Shown here one piece after another: positions 26,778 through 35,024 of a stretch of DNA of 64,000 nucleotides. The stretch's first letter is position 1, and each line of letters opens with the position of its first letter. Source of the DNA: JAITVM01 sp031551135 (GTDB taxonomy: Bacteria; Bacillota; Clostridia; Lachnospirales; JAITVM01). The DNA is taken from assembly GCA_031551135.1 (NCBI GenBank), contig JAVBOA010000008.1, positions 98,541 to 162,540 on the forward strand, written 5' to 3'. The notes beneath the pieces were generated by a model, which saw only the letters and a list, made by a program, of their open reading frames with translations, had not been told where the DNA came from and ran no database searches. A program made the translations under genes and the position numbers.

Positions 26778-27464
26778 TTAAATATTATTTTCAGAATTCA
26801 AATCCGGTCTTTTTATGTTTGTGCGCAAAATCGACTGCTCTTCGCGCCATTTTTCGATTTCTTTATGATGCCCCGAAAGCAGAATTTCGGGAACAGAAAG
26901 CCCCATAAACTCACGTGGGCGCGTATAATGCGGATATTCCAAGCGTCCGTTTGAGAATGATTCATTTTGAAAAGATTCTTCACTGCCCAAAACTCCCGGC
27001 AGAAGTCTTGAAACGGCATCAATAATCACCATAGCCGCTAATTCTCCGCCTGTCATCACAAAATCCCCAATCGATATTTCATCCGTTACAATCAATTCGA
27101 TAACACGCTCGTCGATTCCCTCATAATGACCGCAAATAAAAATCAAATCCTCGGCTTTCGAAAGTTCTTCCGCCATTTTTTGATTAAAAACTTTTCCTTG
27201 CGGGGATAAATATATTACTTTAGGATTTTTTGTATTTTGCAAAACCGAATTGCAGGCATTATAAATCGGACCGGGAGCCATGACCATTCCGGCACCGCCG
27301 CCATACGGATAATCGTCAACTTTCTTATGTTTGTTTTCAGAAAATTCACGAATGTCTACAGTATTTAAACTAATAATATTTTGACCGATTGCCCGCTTAA
27401 TAATACTATGATTCAATCCGCCTTCAATCATCTCCGGAAAAATAGTCAGCACATGAAAATTCAC
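26778..27464 (-). CDS. trmD: tRNA (guanine-37-N1)-methyltransferase
   Basis: Methylates G37 of tRNAs reading CNN and some other codons, preventing +1 frameshifts. 228 residues, full length. The SAM-binding trefoil knot is marked by YLSPQGKVFNQ, CGHYEGIDERV and DEISIGDFVMTGGELAAM, with SRLLPGVLG after it. The start is GTG at 27464; its GTGA overlaps the rimM stop by four bases and GGAGGG lies in rimM, showing coupled translation. Last gene of the ylxM-ffh-rpsP-khpA-rimM-trmD run. Confidence 0.96.
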   Translation of the reverse strand: MNFHVLTIFPEMIEGGLNHSIIKRAIGQNIISLNTVDIREFSENKHKKVDDYPYGGGAGMVMAPGPIYNACNSVLQNTKNPKVIYLSPQGKVFNQKMAEELSKAEDLIFICGHYEGIDERVIELIVTDEISIGDFVMTGGELAAMVIIDAVSRLLPGVLGSEESFQNESFSNGRLEYPHYTRPREFMGLSVPEILLSGHHKEIEKWREEQSILRTNIKRPDLNSENNI

Positions 27465-27961
27465 CTAAGACCCTCCAAAAGCTTTACAATCATTTTCTTT
27501 TCGTTTATATCGATATTCAAAATACATTGTTTTATTGCCGGAATCAAAATTTCTTTTTCTTTTTTCACAATATACACATCATTTGCGCCCGTTTGCAGAA
27601 TATCCGTAATTTTGCCCAGATGCTCATCTGTATCCGTATAAACATCCATATCTATTAAATCAATCATATAATATTCATTTTCCGAAAGCTTTAAAGTTTG
27701 AGACTCCGGTATTTTTATTGTGAAGCCTTTGAGTTTTTCGGCATTCGTCATATCGTCGATTCCCTCAAATTTCAATAAAACAAAATTTTTATGATACCGC
27801 ACGTTTTTTATGATGAGATTTTTACTTGTACTTTCATTCTCTAAAATAACCTCATTTAATTTTTCAAAACGCTTTATATCGTCGGTAGTCGGAACAACCC
27901 GAACATCGCCTTTTATCCCTTGTGTATTTACAATTTTACCTATGCTGAATAATCTTTCCAT
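27461..27961 (-). CDS. rimM: 16S rRNA processing protein RimM
   Basis: Maturation factor for the head of the 30S subunit; it binds S19. 166 residues from the ATG at 27959-27961, which follows TGGAGGAAAT; the open frame runs six codons further but lacks a ribosome site. N-terminal beta barrel (MERLFSIGKIVNTQGIKGDV) and C-terminal PRC barrel (YYMIDLIDMDVYTDTDEHLG, then GANDVYIV, ILIPAIKQCI). It lies between khpA and trmD, the standard order, with a hairpin in the 75-bp gap to khpA. Confidence 0.95.
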   Translation of the reverse strand: MERLFSIGKIVNTQGIKGDVRVVPTTDDIKRFEKLNEVILENESTSKNLIIKNVRYHKNFVLLKFEGIDDMTNAEKLKGFTIKIPESQTLKLSENEYYMIDLIDMDVYTDTDEHLGKITDILQTGANDVYIVKKEKEILIPAIKQCILNIDINEKKMIVKLLEGLR

Positions 27962-27978
27962 ATTTCCTCCAAAACACA

Positions 27979-28006
27979 AAAAACCATAAAATAATCTATG
28001 GTTTTT
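27979..28006 (-). terminator. Hairpin with T tract between khpA and rimM
   Basis: ATGGTTTTT (27998-28006) pairs with AAAAACCAT (27979-27987); the T-rich arm continues into TTTTTTGTGTTTT on the minus strand. Probably a partial terminator or attenuator that reduces rimM-trmD relative to rpsP. Confidence 0.5.
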
Positions 28007-28035
28007 GTAAATTTAATGCGATAACACGCATAAAA

Positions 28036-28266
28036 TTATTGAATAATTTCTACTACTACTCTTTTGTCGCCGTGAATAGCAGCAGCTTTAATCACTGTCC
28101 TAATAGCTTTAGCAATCCTACCTTGTTTACCGATAACTTTGCCCATATCTTCGGGAGCAACTTTTAATTCCAAGATGGTTGATTTTTCGCCCTCTATTTC
28201 GTTTACAGAAACCATATCGGGATAATCAACAAGATTTTTTGCAATAATTTCCAAAAGCTCTTTCAT
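28036..28266 (-). CDS. khpA: KH-domain RNA-binding protein KhpA
   Basis: Small KH protein (YlqC type) that, with KhpB/Jag, binds RNA and affects cell division in Gram-positive bacteria. 76 residues, standard. The KH core is visible: SVNEIEGEKSTILELKVAP then MGKVIGKQGRIAKAIRTVIK, with the GKQG loop that contacts RNA. ATG after GGAGGAATT. It sits between rpsP and rimM as in most Bacillota. Confidence 0.94.
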   Translation of the reverse strand: MKELLEIIAKNLVDYPDMVSVNEIEGEKSTILELKVAPEDMGKVIGKQGRIAKAIRTVIKAAAIHGDKRVVVEIIQ

Positions 28267-28437
28267 TTATCAATTCCTCCATTAGAAGTTATAGCAATTT
28301 CTGAAAATAACATCGATATTTGCTGTAAAATGTCTTAGGACATGAGCATTTCCAACCCATAAACATAAGTTATTTTTATAAATCGCCAAGAAAGCAAAAA
28401 TGTAATTTTATAGCAAATGGATAATTAAATAATTCGA

Positions 28438-28683
28438 TTATTGTAAAACTCCGGCTTTTTTCAAGATAGCTCTGACAGTATCTGTAGGTTGCGCACCGTT
28501 TCCAAGCCATTTTTTAGCGGCTTCGTCGTTAACTTTAACCACGGATGGATTTTTTGTCGGGTCATAATAACCTATTTCTTCAATAACTTTGCCATCACGC
28601 GGAGTTCTTGAGTCAGCGACTACGATTCTATAAAAAGGAGCTTTTTTTGCGCCTAATCTTTTTAATCTGATTTTTACAGCCAT
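28438..28683 (-). CDS. rpsP: Ribosomal protein bS16
   Basis: Component of the 30S subunit. 81 residues from the ATG at 28681-28683, which follows GGAGGTGAAC; five extra codons in the open frame are ignored. Typical bS16 start MAVKIRLKRLGAKKAPFYRI, then DSRTPRDGKVIEEIGYYDPT and a C-terminal AILKKAGV. It follows ffh by about 50 bp and precedes khpA by 171 bp. That 171-bp gap contains no further gene that I can see. Confidence 0.97.
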   Translation of the reverse strand: MAVKIRLKRLGAKKAPFYRIVVADSRTPRDGKVIEEIGYYDPTKNPSVVKVNDEAAKKWLGNGAQPTDTVRAILKKAGVLQ

Positions 28684-28733
28684 TTTGTTCACCTCCAATT
28701 TAATATTTGTTAATATAGCTATTCGCTATACAT

Positions 28734-30068
28734 CTATCTCAAAAAAGGAAAATTCATTTTGCCTTTTTTGCCTTTAGTCATATCAGTTAGTTGTTTCATC
28801 ATTTTTTTCATTTCTTCAAATTGTTTAATCAAACGGTTTACTTCTTGAATTGTTCTTCCGCTGCCCTGCGCGATTCGTTTTTTTCTGGAGCCGTTAATGA
28901 TACTGGAATTTTGGCGTTCTCTGGCAGTCATAGAGCTTATGATTGCCTCAACATGCAGCAAATCTTTTTCATCTACCTCAACGTCCTGCATTGCATTTCC
29001 CATTCCCGGAATCATCCCTAAAAGATTTTTCAAAGGACCCATTTTTTTTACTTGCTGTAATTGGCTCAAGAAATCGTCGAAAGTAAATTCATTATTCCGC
29101 ATTTTCTTTTCCAATTCACGAGCTTGCTCTTCGTCTATTGATTCTTGGGCTTTTTCGATAAGCGATAAAACATCGCCCATTCCCAAAATTCTGGAAGCCA
29201 TCCTGTCCGGATGAAAAGCTTCCAAATCTTCCATTTTTTCGCCCATACCAACATATTTAATCGGTTTACCCGTAACTTGCCTAACAGAAAGCGCCGCGCC
29301 GCCGCGCGTATCGCCGTCTAATTTTGTCATGATTATTCCGTCAATACCTAATTCAGTATTGAAAGTCTCTGCCACATTAACTGCGTCCTGCCCTGTCATT
29401 GCGTCAACAACAAGCAGAATTTCCTGCGGTTTTAATTCGGCTCGGATTTCTTTCAATTCGCCCATCAATTCTTGGTCGATATGCAAGCGCCCTGCCGTGT
29501 CGATTATAACAACGTCATTGCTGTTTTCTTTTGCATGTATAATTGAAGCTTTTGCAATATCAAGCGGCTTAACTTTATCACCCATGGCGAAAACCGGAAT
29601 ATTGTAAGAACCTCCGACAACCTGCAATTGCTTAATCGCCGCCGGACGGTAAACGTCACAAGCCACTAAAAGCGGTCTTTTTCCTTGTTTGCGAAGATTT
29701 CCGGCTAATTTACCGCTGGTTGTCGTTTTACCTGCACCCTGAAGCCCAACCATCATAAAAATTGTCGGGGATTTTGGAGCGAAAGTCAAACGGCTCTGTG
29801 ATTCGCCCATCAGCGAAATCAATTCTTCGTGTACAATTTTTATTACTTGCTGACCCGGAGTAAGGCTTTGCAAAACCTCATTTCCGATAGCTTTTTCGGT
29901 AACGGTATTTATAAATTGTTTAACTATTTTAAAGTTTACGTCGGCTTCCAAAAGAGCTAATTTCACTTCACGCAAAGCTTCTTTTACGTCTTTTTCATTC
30001 AGCTTGCCTTTGCCTTTTAATTTTTTAAAAACATCCTGAAGTTTGTCGGATAAGCTTTCAAATGCCAT
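28734..30068 (-). CDS. ffh: Signal recognition particle GTPase
   Basis: SRP54 homologue that binds signal sequences and 4.5S RNA and targets nascent membrane proteins to FtsY. 444 residues. N domain (1-85); G domain with P-loop GLQGAGKTTTSGKLAG (~107), DVYRPAAIKQL, DTAGRLH and TKLDGDTRGGAAL. The Met-rich M domain follows (GMIPGMGNAMQ; EEMKKMMKQLTDMTKG at the end). ATG after AAAGGAG. It follows ylxM by 19 bp, the usual arrangement in Bacillota. Confidence 0.98.
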   Translation of the reverse strand: MAFESLSDKLQDVFKKLKGKGKLNEKDVKEALREVKLALLEADVNFKIVKQFINTVTEKAIGNEVLQSLTPGQQVIKIVHEELISLMGESQSRLTFAPKSPTIFMMVGLQGAGKTTTSGKLAGNLRKQGKRPLLVACDVYRPAAIKQLQVVGGSYNIPVFAMGDKVKPLDIAKASIIHAKENSNDVVIIDTAGRLHIDQELMGELKEIRAELKPQEILLVVDAMTGQDAVNVAETFNTELGIDGIIMTKLDGDTRGGAALSVRQVTGKPIKYVGMGEKMEDLEAFHPDRMASRILGMGDVLSLIEKAQESIDEEQARELEKKMRNNEFTFDDFLSQLQQVKKMGPLKNLLGMIPGMGNAMQDVEVDEKDLLHVEAIISSMTARERQNSSIINGSRKKRIAQGSGRTIQEVNRLIKQFEEMKKMMKQLTDMTKGKKGKMNFPFLR

Positions 30069-30087
30069 AGAAACACTCCTTTGCTAA

Positions 30088-30417
30088 TTACTCGATTGAT
30101 GATATTTCTTTTTTCAAATCGTGTTTTGTGTCGATATCCAAATCCAGATTATCTATTGTTTTGTAAATCAAATCTATTTTATGCTTTCTTAATAAATGCT
30201 TATTATTTAGAGATAATGTTTCCTCGTAATTAATCAGAATATTTTCGGTTTTTACCAATGATTCACGAACGCCCTGCTTTGTTATCGAAAATTTCTCAGC
30301 AATCTCGTTCAGCGATAAATCATTGAAATAATAGTCTTCAAAATAGACGCGCTGCTTGTCGGTTAAAAGTTCGGAATAAAAATCATATAATATCGAAATA
30401 TAAACCCTGTCTTTCAT
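30088..30417 (-). CDS. ylxM: UPF0122/YlxM DNA-binding protein
   Basis: Small helix-turn-helix protein co-transcribed with ffh; it is thought to modulate the SRP pathway. 109 residues. The sigma-region-4-like HTH is YYFNDLSLNEIAEKFSITKQ followed by GVRESLVKTENIL, with a C-terminal helical tail. ATG after AAAAAGGTG. A strong promoter lies 50 bp upstream and starts the ffh-trmD operon. Confidence 0.92.
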   Translation of the reverse strand: MKDRVYISILYDFYSELLTDKQRVYFEDYYFNDLSLNEIAEKFSITKQGVRESLVKTENILINYEETLSLNNKHLLRKHKIDLIYKTIDNLDLDIDTKHDLKKEISSIE

Positions 30418-30469
30418 AAATCAACACCTTTTTAAAGGGTAAAGCTTTTTTAATTTACTGCGCTTAAAT

Positions 30470-30498
30470 ACTATACATTAAAAAAATTTATCTGTCAA
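30470..30498 (-). promoter_or_regulatory. Sigma-A promoter of the ylxM-ffh-trmD operon
   Basis: Minus strand TTGACA (30493-30498), 17-base spacer, TATAGT (30470-30475). Leader about 45 nt to the ylxM start. Confidence 0.8.
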
Positions 30499-30576
30499 TA
30501 TTTTTTTGCTTGCCCAATTGGAAGTAAATGCTTAAAATAAATCTATTGTATAAATTTTATAAAAGGAGATTTAAGA

Positions 30577-31593
30577 ATGATATATTTTCAAAATGATTAC
30601 AGCGAAGGCTGCCACAAAAAAATAATGGACGGGCTGAATGAAATAAATTCGGGAACGTACACAGGCTACGGTTATGACGAAATTTCCAAAAAAACGACCG
30701 AGATTTTAAAAAAAGAAATGAATAACGAAAATGTGGATATTCATTATTTGGGAGCCGGTACACTCACAAATCTGACTGCGCTTTCTGCTTTTTTACGCCC
30801 TCACGAAGCAATTATTTCTTCAAATATCGGGCATATCAATACCCACGAAACCGGCTCGATTGAAGCTACCGGACATAAGATAATCGAAATTTTCAGCGAA
30901 GACAATAAATTAAACGGAGATTTAATAGAAAAAGCTTATCTTCTACATACCGATGAGCATATGGTTCTTCCAAAATTAGTTTATATTTCTGATTCCACCG
31001 AAGACGGAAAGATTTATAAAAAATCCGAACTTATGGAAATTCGGGAAATCTGCAATAAATATAATATGTATTTATATATCGACGGCGCAAGGCTGGGCAC
31101 GGCGCTTACCTCCAAAGAAAACGATTTATCTCTAAGTGATATTTCAAAATACGCAGACGCTTTTTATATCGGCGGCACAAAAAACGGAATTTTATTCGGT
31201 GAGGCGCTTGTAATTACAAACGACAATTTAAAACCGTTTTTCAGATATAATATGAAACAGCGCGGCGCTGTTATTGCGAAAAATTGGGTAGTCAGTGCAC
31301 AGTTTTATTATTTATTTAAAGACGGGCTTTTTTATGAGCTTGCTAATCATGCAAATACTTTGGCTCAAAAATTGTCCGCCGAATTAAAAATTATGGGAAT
31401 AGAACTTTTGTCCCATTCTCCTACTAATCAGATTTTTCCGATATTTGATAACGAAACTATTCAGCGTTTAAGTAAGAAATATCTTTTTCATGAATGGGCA
31501 AAAATTGACGAAAATAAAACCGCCGTCAGATTAGTAACATCATGGGCGACAAAAGAAGATTCTATTTTGCAGTTGATAGAAGATTTAAAATAA
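30577..31593 (+). CDS. ltaE: Low-specificity L-threonine aldolase (PLP enzyme)
   Basis: Beta-eliminating lyase family, fold type I PLP enzyme; splits L-threonine or allo-threonine to glycine and acetaldehyde. 338 residues, family norm. Motifs: FQNDYSEGCHKKIMDGL at the N-terminus, the Asp that pairs with the PLP ring in MYLYIDGARLGTAL (~170), and the PLP Lys in YIGGTKNGILFGEA (~200). ATG after AAAAGGAG. Divergent from ylxM, monocistronic. The C-terminus ends in WATKEDSILQLIEDLK as in other family members. A broad-specificity amino acid lyase is the main alternative. Confidence 0.88.
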   Translation: MIYFQNDYSEGCHKKIMDGLNEINSGTYTGYGYDEISKKTTEILKKEMNNENVDIHYLGAGTLTNLTALSAFLRPHEAIISSNIGHINTHETGSIEATGHKIIEIFSEDNKLNGDLIEKAYLLHTDEHMVLPKLVYISDSTEDGKIYKKSELMEIREICNKYNMYLYIDGARLGTALTSKENDLSLSDISKYADAFYIGGTKNGILFGEALVITNDNLKPFFRYNMKQRGAVIAKNWVVSAQFYYLFKDGLFYELANHANTLAQKLSAELKIMGIELLSHSPTNQIFPIFDNETIQRLSKKYLFHEWAKIDENKTAVRLVTSWATKEDSILQLIEDLK

Positions 31594-31749
31594 TCCGATC
31601 CTTCCTTAAACACAAAGCTTCTGCTGTTTCAAGATATCTGAAACAAAACAGCTGTATTATTTATTGCCCTTTGAACGTCGATAAATAAACATCAGAATTG
31701 AACAGTCTATTTTCACATGCGTAGATAATCTTGACAGGAGAAGCTTATT

Positions 31750-32829
31750 TTGGATAAAAAAAATAATTACGGAACTACACTTGAAAAAAAGGTATCTGTG
31801 ATTTTCTATGTCACAGGACTTATAATGTCTACTTCATCATTTTCAATGGCTTTTTTAAGCGCTGTTCTAATGGAAGTCGCTGCTGCTTCTTTATTTTCGA
31901 TGTCGATTATTGTTATAGCATTATTTTTTAAAGGCTTGCAAAATTACAAATTTTGTAAAATAGTCGTACTTTATATAGTTTTTATATTCATTCCTTTTCT
32001 TTATTATCGAACAGGCGAAATATACGGGCTAACGCCCATGTGCTTTATTATTCTGGCTATCTTTGTTGCTTTTATTTTTTCAGGGAAAACACGTATCGTT
32101 TTCTCCGTAATAATGACGATTTACTATAATTTTTTATTCATCACATCGTATATCGTAACTATGCCAAACGATGTTTTTCGTCCGTCTTTATTCTCTCTTG
32201 TTTCATTTATTGCGGCACATACTTTTATAGAGTTTTGCGCAGTATTATTGACAACACAAGTTTTAAATGCTTATAAAGCTAACCAAGCCCGCATAGAAAA
32301 TTTGGCGGATGAGCTTAAAGCCAAGAATGACGAATTATTATTGTTATCAAATACCGACGCACTTACAGGTGCTAAAAACCGTAGATTTTTTATGGAAACT
32401 CTCATATGCGAGCTGGAAGATTCCAAGCACTCTAGTAACAATTTATGCGTTTGTTTGTTGGATATTGATTATTTTAAAAAAGTTAATGATACTCATGGAC
32501 ATATGGTCGGCGATGAAGTTTTGAAATTGCTGACAAAAATAGCGCAAAACAATTTGCGGCCGTCAGACCTTTTTGCGAGATACGGCGGCGAAGAATTCAT
32601 AATTATGCTCGCCAGATGCGATATTACGCAGGGCTATACAATTGCGGAACGGATCCGCAAATGTATTGAAAAAACCCCGTACCGCCAAGATTTATTTTTT
32701 ACAGCAAGCATCGGAATCTCATGCTTAGAAGAAAACGACAATATCGAAACTTTGATAGAGCGCGCCGATAAAAACTTGTACGTCGCAAAGGAAAGCGGCA
32801 GAAACAGAGTTATAGCAGAAATGATTTGA
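31750..32829 (+). CDS. Membrane-bound diguanylate cyclase (GGDEF)
   Basis: Makes the second messenger cyclic di-GMP from two GTP, controlling motility and surface life. 359 residues. Residues ~20-180 form about six membrane helices of no known sensor family; ~181-196 is a coiled-coil linker (ARIENLADELKAKNDELLLL). The GGDEF domain covers ~200-357, with DALTGAKNRRFF, DIDYFKKVNDTHGH and the active-site loop RYGGEEFI. RPSD five residues before GGEEF is an intact inhibitory I-site. The start is TTG at 31750 with AGGAG upstream. A strong terminator follows immediately. Confidence 0.92.
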   Translation: MDKKNNYGTTLEKKVSVIFYVTGLIMSTSSFSMAFLSAVLMEVAAASLFSMSIIVIALFFKGLQNYKFCKIVVLYIVFIFIPFLYYRTGEIYGLTPMCFIILAIFVAFIFSGKTRIVFSVIMTIYYNFLFITSYIVTMPNDVFRPSLFSLVSFIAAHTFIEFCAVLLTTQVLNAYKANQARIENLADELKAKNDELLLLSNTDALTGAKNRRFFMETLICELEDSKHSSNNLCVCLLDIDYFKKVNDTHGHMVGDEVLKLLTKIAQNNLRPSDLFARYGGEEFIIMLARCDITQGYTIAERIRKCIEKTPYRQDLFFTASIGISCLEENDNIETLIERADKNLYVAKESGRNRVIAEMI

Positions 32830-32863
32830 CGAGGGTTCAATGTTTATGACCCTCGTCTTTTTT
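32828..32863 (+). terminator. Terminator after the diguanylate cyclase gene
   Basis: GACGAGGGT (32828-32836) and ACCCTCGTC (32849-32857) form a 9-bp GC-rich stem followed by TTTTTT. It begins inside the stop codon. Confidence 0.9.
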
Positions 32864-32874
32864 AAAAAAATATT

Positions 32875-32987
32875 ATACTATTTTCATTATTAAGGATAGA
32901 AAAAAATATTTCATTTAACGCTTGAAGCATGCGTGAAACGCTCCGCTGTGAAAAATTTTTTTCTACTTATCAAAATGAAAATAGTAT
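32875..32987 (-). repeat. Interspersed 113-bp element, copy A (MITE-like)
   Basis: Ends ATACTATTTTCATT and AATGAAAATAGTAT are inverted repeats, flanked by TA. It is in reverse orientation relative to copies B and C. Internally it has the palindrome around GCATGC and the AGCGGAGCG segment. Its right end touches the stop codon of the DUF4179 gene (TAA complement at 32987-32989), so it lies exactly between the convergent cyclase terminator and that gene. Confidence 0.88.
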
Positions 32988-34351
32988 TATCTCTCAAAGC
33001 TCAAAGAATATTCACCAAACAAATAATAGATTGGATTTTGAAAACGCAGATACAAAAATTCGTCCTCGCCTTTTTCAAGCTGATAATTAAATATTTTCAG
33101 AATACTGTCATCATCATATTCGCTCCAACCGCCACCGCCTAAAAATTTTCCGAAAGCATTGATTCGAATCGGCGTAAAATCTTTTATCACGAATTTTTCG
33201 GATTTATTTATATATTCGAATTTCATTTCCAGACCGCCGTACTCCAAAGGCTCTTCGGTTCGTTTCAGTTCCGTTATTTTAACAATACTGTCCTCAAATT
33301 CTATTTCATAATCGCAGTCCAGAATTTCGCCTTTTTCAGGAATCCTTAATTTTATATCTTTATATTCGTTTTTTTGCACAGTAATGAACGGGATTTTCAA
33401 AACAAATTTTTTATCACTCGGCTCGATTTCAAACGAAAATTCTCCGTTCGCAGAGCCGAAGCTTTCCGGTAAAATATATTTTTTAACGCCGCTGTCGGTT
33501 TCCAAATGCATATCTTTTCCTTTGTAACCCTTATTTTCGGAATACGTTTCGGCAAAATATGAATAAATATTGTATTCGCTTTTATTCATCGGGTATAAAT
33601 TAATTTTCAATAGATTTTCTTTGAATTCGGGAACAGCCGTAATAGAAATATTATTATTCACGCCTGTCGGACCGATTTGAGATAAATCTTCAAAAGATTC
33701 CGCCTCTTTCAATTTAAAATCAATCGACAAATCATAATCTTCAAAAACTATTTTATAATCCAGTTCTATAGCCGTTGTGGCAGAGAATCTAAAATATCCT
33801 ACTGCTTTAGCTCCGCCGCCGGATGATGAATAAGAATCAGCCTTGTTCTCAACATCATTTGCAATTAGTTTAACATTCATTCCTTGCGGAGCGTTTTCCA
33901 ATTCCTTAATTTTATCATCTGCGTGATTTTTATTTTCAATCGTTACCGTGGCTGTTAATTCATTATTTTTTGCGAAAACCGCAATTAATTTTATAATAAC
34001 ATCGTCGTTTTCGGCGATTCTTTCTTCGTCCAGAATAAAATTTACCGCATCGGCATTTTCTTCTTCAACAATTCCATAATTCGGAATAAAGCTGAAAATA
34101 TTTTTTATTGTCGCGCTCACTCTATCAAATCCGATTGAATTAAATATTAATATTAAAACAGCCGCCGCGGATAGAAGTGATATTTTTTTGGCATCCCAAA
34201 ATTTTCTTCTTATCTCGGCTTTTTTGAAAACCGATTTTTTTATACGTTTTAAAACTTTCTTATCTATTTTAAATTCCATTTCTTCCCCGAGTAGTTTTTC
34301 AGATTGTTCTAAATCTAAATTATCCATGATTTTTTTCAATTCGTCTTCCAT
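32987..34351 (-). CDS. DUF4179-type membrane protein, probable anti-sigma factor
   Basis: 454 residues. Residues 1-50 are cytoplasmic and acidic/basic (ELKKIMDNLDLEQSEKLLGE), the likely sigma-binding part. A single membrane helix follows at about 52-72 (ISLLSAAAVLILIFNSIGF), and the remaining ~380 residues are an extracytoplasmic beta-rich region as in DUF4179 proteins. The ATG at 34349-34351 shares one base with the sigma-factor stop (TGATG) and has GGAGGTG in front, so the two are coupled. Such pairs sense an envelope signal and release the sigma factor; this is by analogy. Copy A of the 113-bp repeat sits at its stop codon. Confidence 0.82.
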   Translation of the reverse strand: MEDELKKIMDNLDLEQSEKLLGEEMEFKIDKKVLKRIKKSVFKKAEIRRKFWDAKKISLLSAAAVLILIFNSIGFDRVSATIKNIFSFIPNYGIVEEENADAVNFILDEERIAENDDVIIKLIAVFAKNNELTATVTIENKNHADDKIKELENAPQGMNVKLIANDVENKADSYSSSGGGAKAVGYFRFSATTAIELDYKIVFEDYDLSIDFKLKEAESFEDLSQIGPTGVNNNISITAVPEFKENLLKINLYPMNKSEYNIYSYFAETYSENKGYKGKDMHLETDSGVKKYILPESFGSANGEFSFEIEPSDKKFVLKIPFITVQKNEYKDIKLRIPEKGEILDCDYEIEFEDSIVKITELKRTEEPLEYGGLEMKFEYINKSEKFVIKDFTPIRINAFGKFLGGGGWSEYDDDSILKIFNYQLEKGEDEFLYLRFQNPIYYLFGEYSLSFER

Positions 34352-34896
34352 CAAATTTCACCTCCGAGAGCTTTTTTCAGTTTAACAAGACCGCGCGATA
34401 TTTTTTTATCAATCGTGTTTTCTTTAATATTCAGAGCTTTCGAGATTATTTTTGTTGATTCTCCGAAAAAATATTTCCGTATAAAAATTTCGCTGTCGGG
34501 TTTGCCGAGTTCTTTAATTTCTTTTATAAGCAAATTCGATGTTTCTTCAGAAATTACTTCCGACTCGACATTATATTTTTCATCCGAAATCTGTTCGAAG
34601 GCATCATCAATATAAATTTTCTCATTTTTGCTTGTCTTTCTATAAAAATCAATCGCCTTCCGTTTAGCAATTACGGCAAGATAAGTTTTCAGAGAAGCTT
34701 TTTCCTCGTCAAAAGCTGCGGCATTTTTATAAAAATCATAAAAAACATCACTGACACATTCCTCAATATCTTCAAGGTTCGAAATTTTAGATTTCACTAT
34801 TGTATATATTAGTCCGCCATATTTATCAATCAGTACATCCAAACCTTTTTCCGGTTTTTTTAAAATTATCTTGATTAATTCATTATCCGAAACCAA
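34351..34896 (-). CDS. ECF-type RNA polymerase sigma factor
   Basis: 181 residues with the two-domain ECF layout. Region 2 (about 10-85) includes EDIEECVSDVFYDFYKNA and KTYLAVIAKRKAIDFYRK, contacting the -10 element. Region 4 (about 125-178) has the HTH STKIISKALNIKENTIDKKI then SRGLVKLKKAL, contacting the -35. Start TTG at 34896 with AAGGTGAG upstream. It overlaps the DUF4179 gene, its probable membrane anti-sigma partner. ECF factors usually control their own operon, but I could not define an autoregulatory promoter with confidence. Confidence 0.9.
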   Translation of the reverse strand: MVSDNELIKIILKKPEKGLDVLIDKYGGLIYTIVKSKISNLEDIEECVSDVFYDFYKNAAAFDEEKASLKTYLAVIAKRKAIDFYRKTSKNEKIYIDDAFEQISDEKYNVESEVISEETSNLLIKEIKELGKPDSEIFIRKYFFGESTKIISKALNIKENTIDKKISRGLVKLKKALGGEI

Positions 34897-34973
34897 AAGC
34901 TCACCTTCTTTTTTATAATATACAATTATATTCGCTGAGAATAAAAAAATCTGACAAAAAAATAAATAAAAAA

Positions 34974-35012
34974 GCCATAAGTAATTACAATATTATTGTA
35001 AAGCCTTATGGC
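34974..35012 (-). terminator. Terminator after the DUF4091-like gene
   Basis: GCCATAAG (34974-34981) pairs with CTTATGGC (35005-35012); an inner stem TTACAATA/TATTGTAA lengthens it. On the minus strand TTTTTT follows. Confidence 0.85.
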
Positions 35013-35024
35013 ATTTTTAAAGTA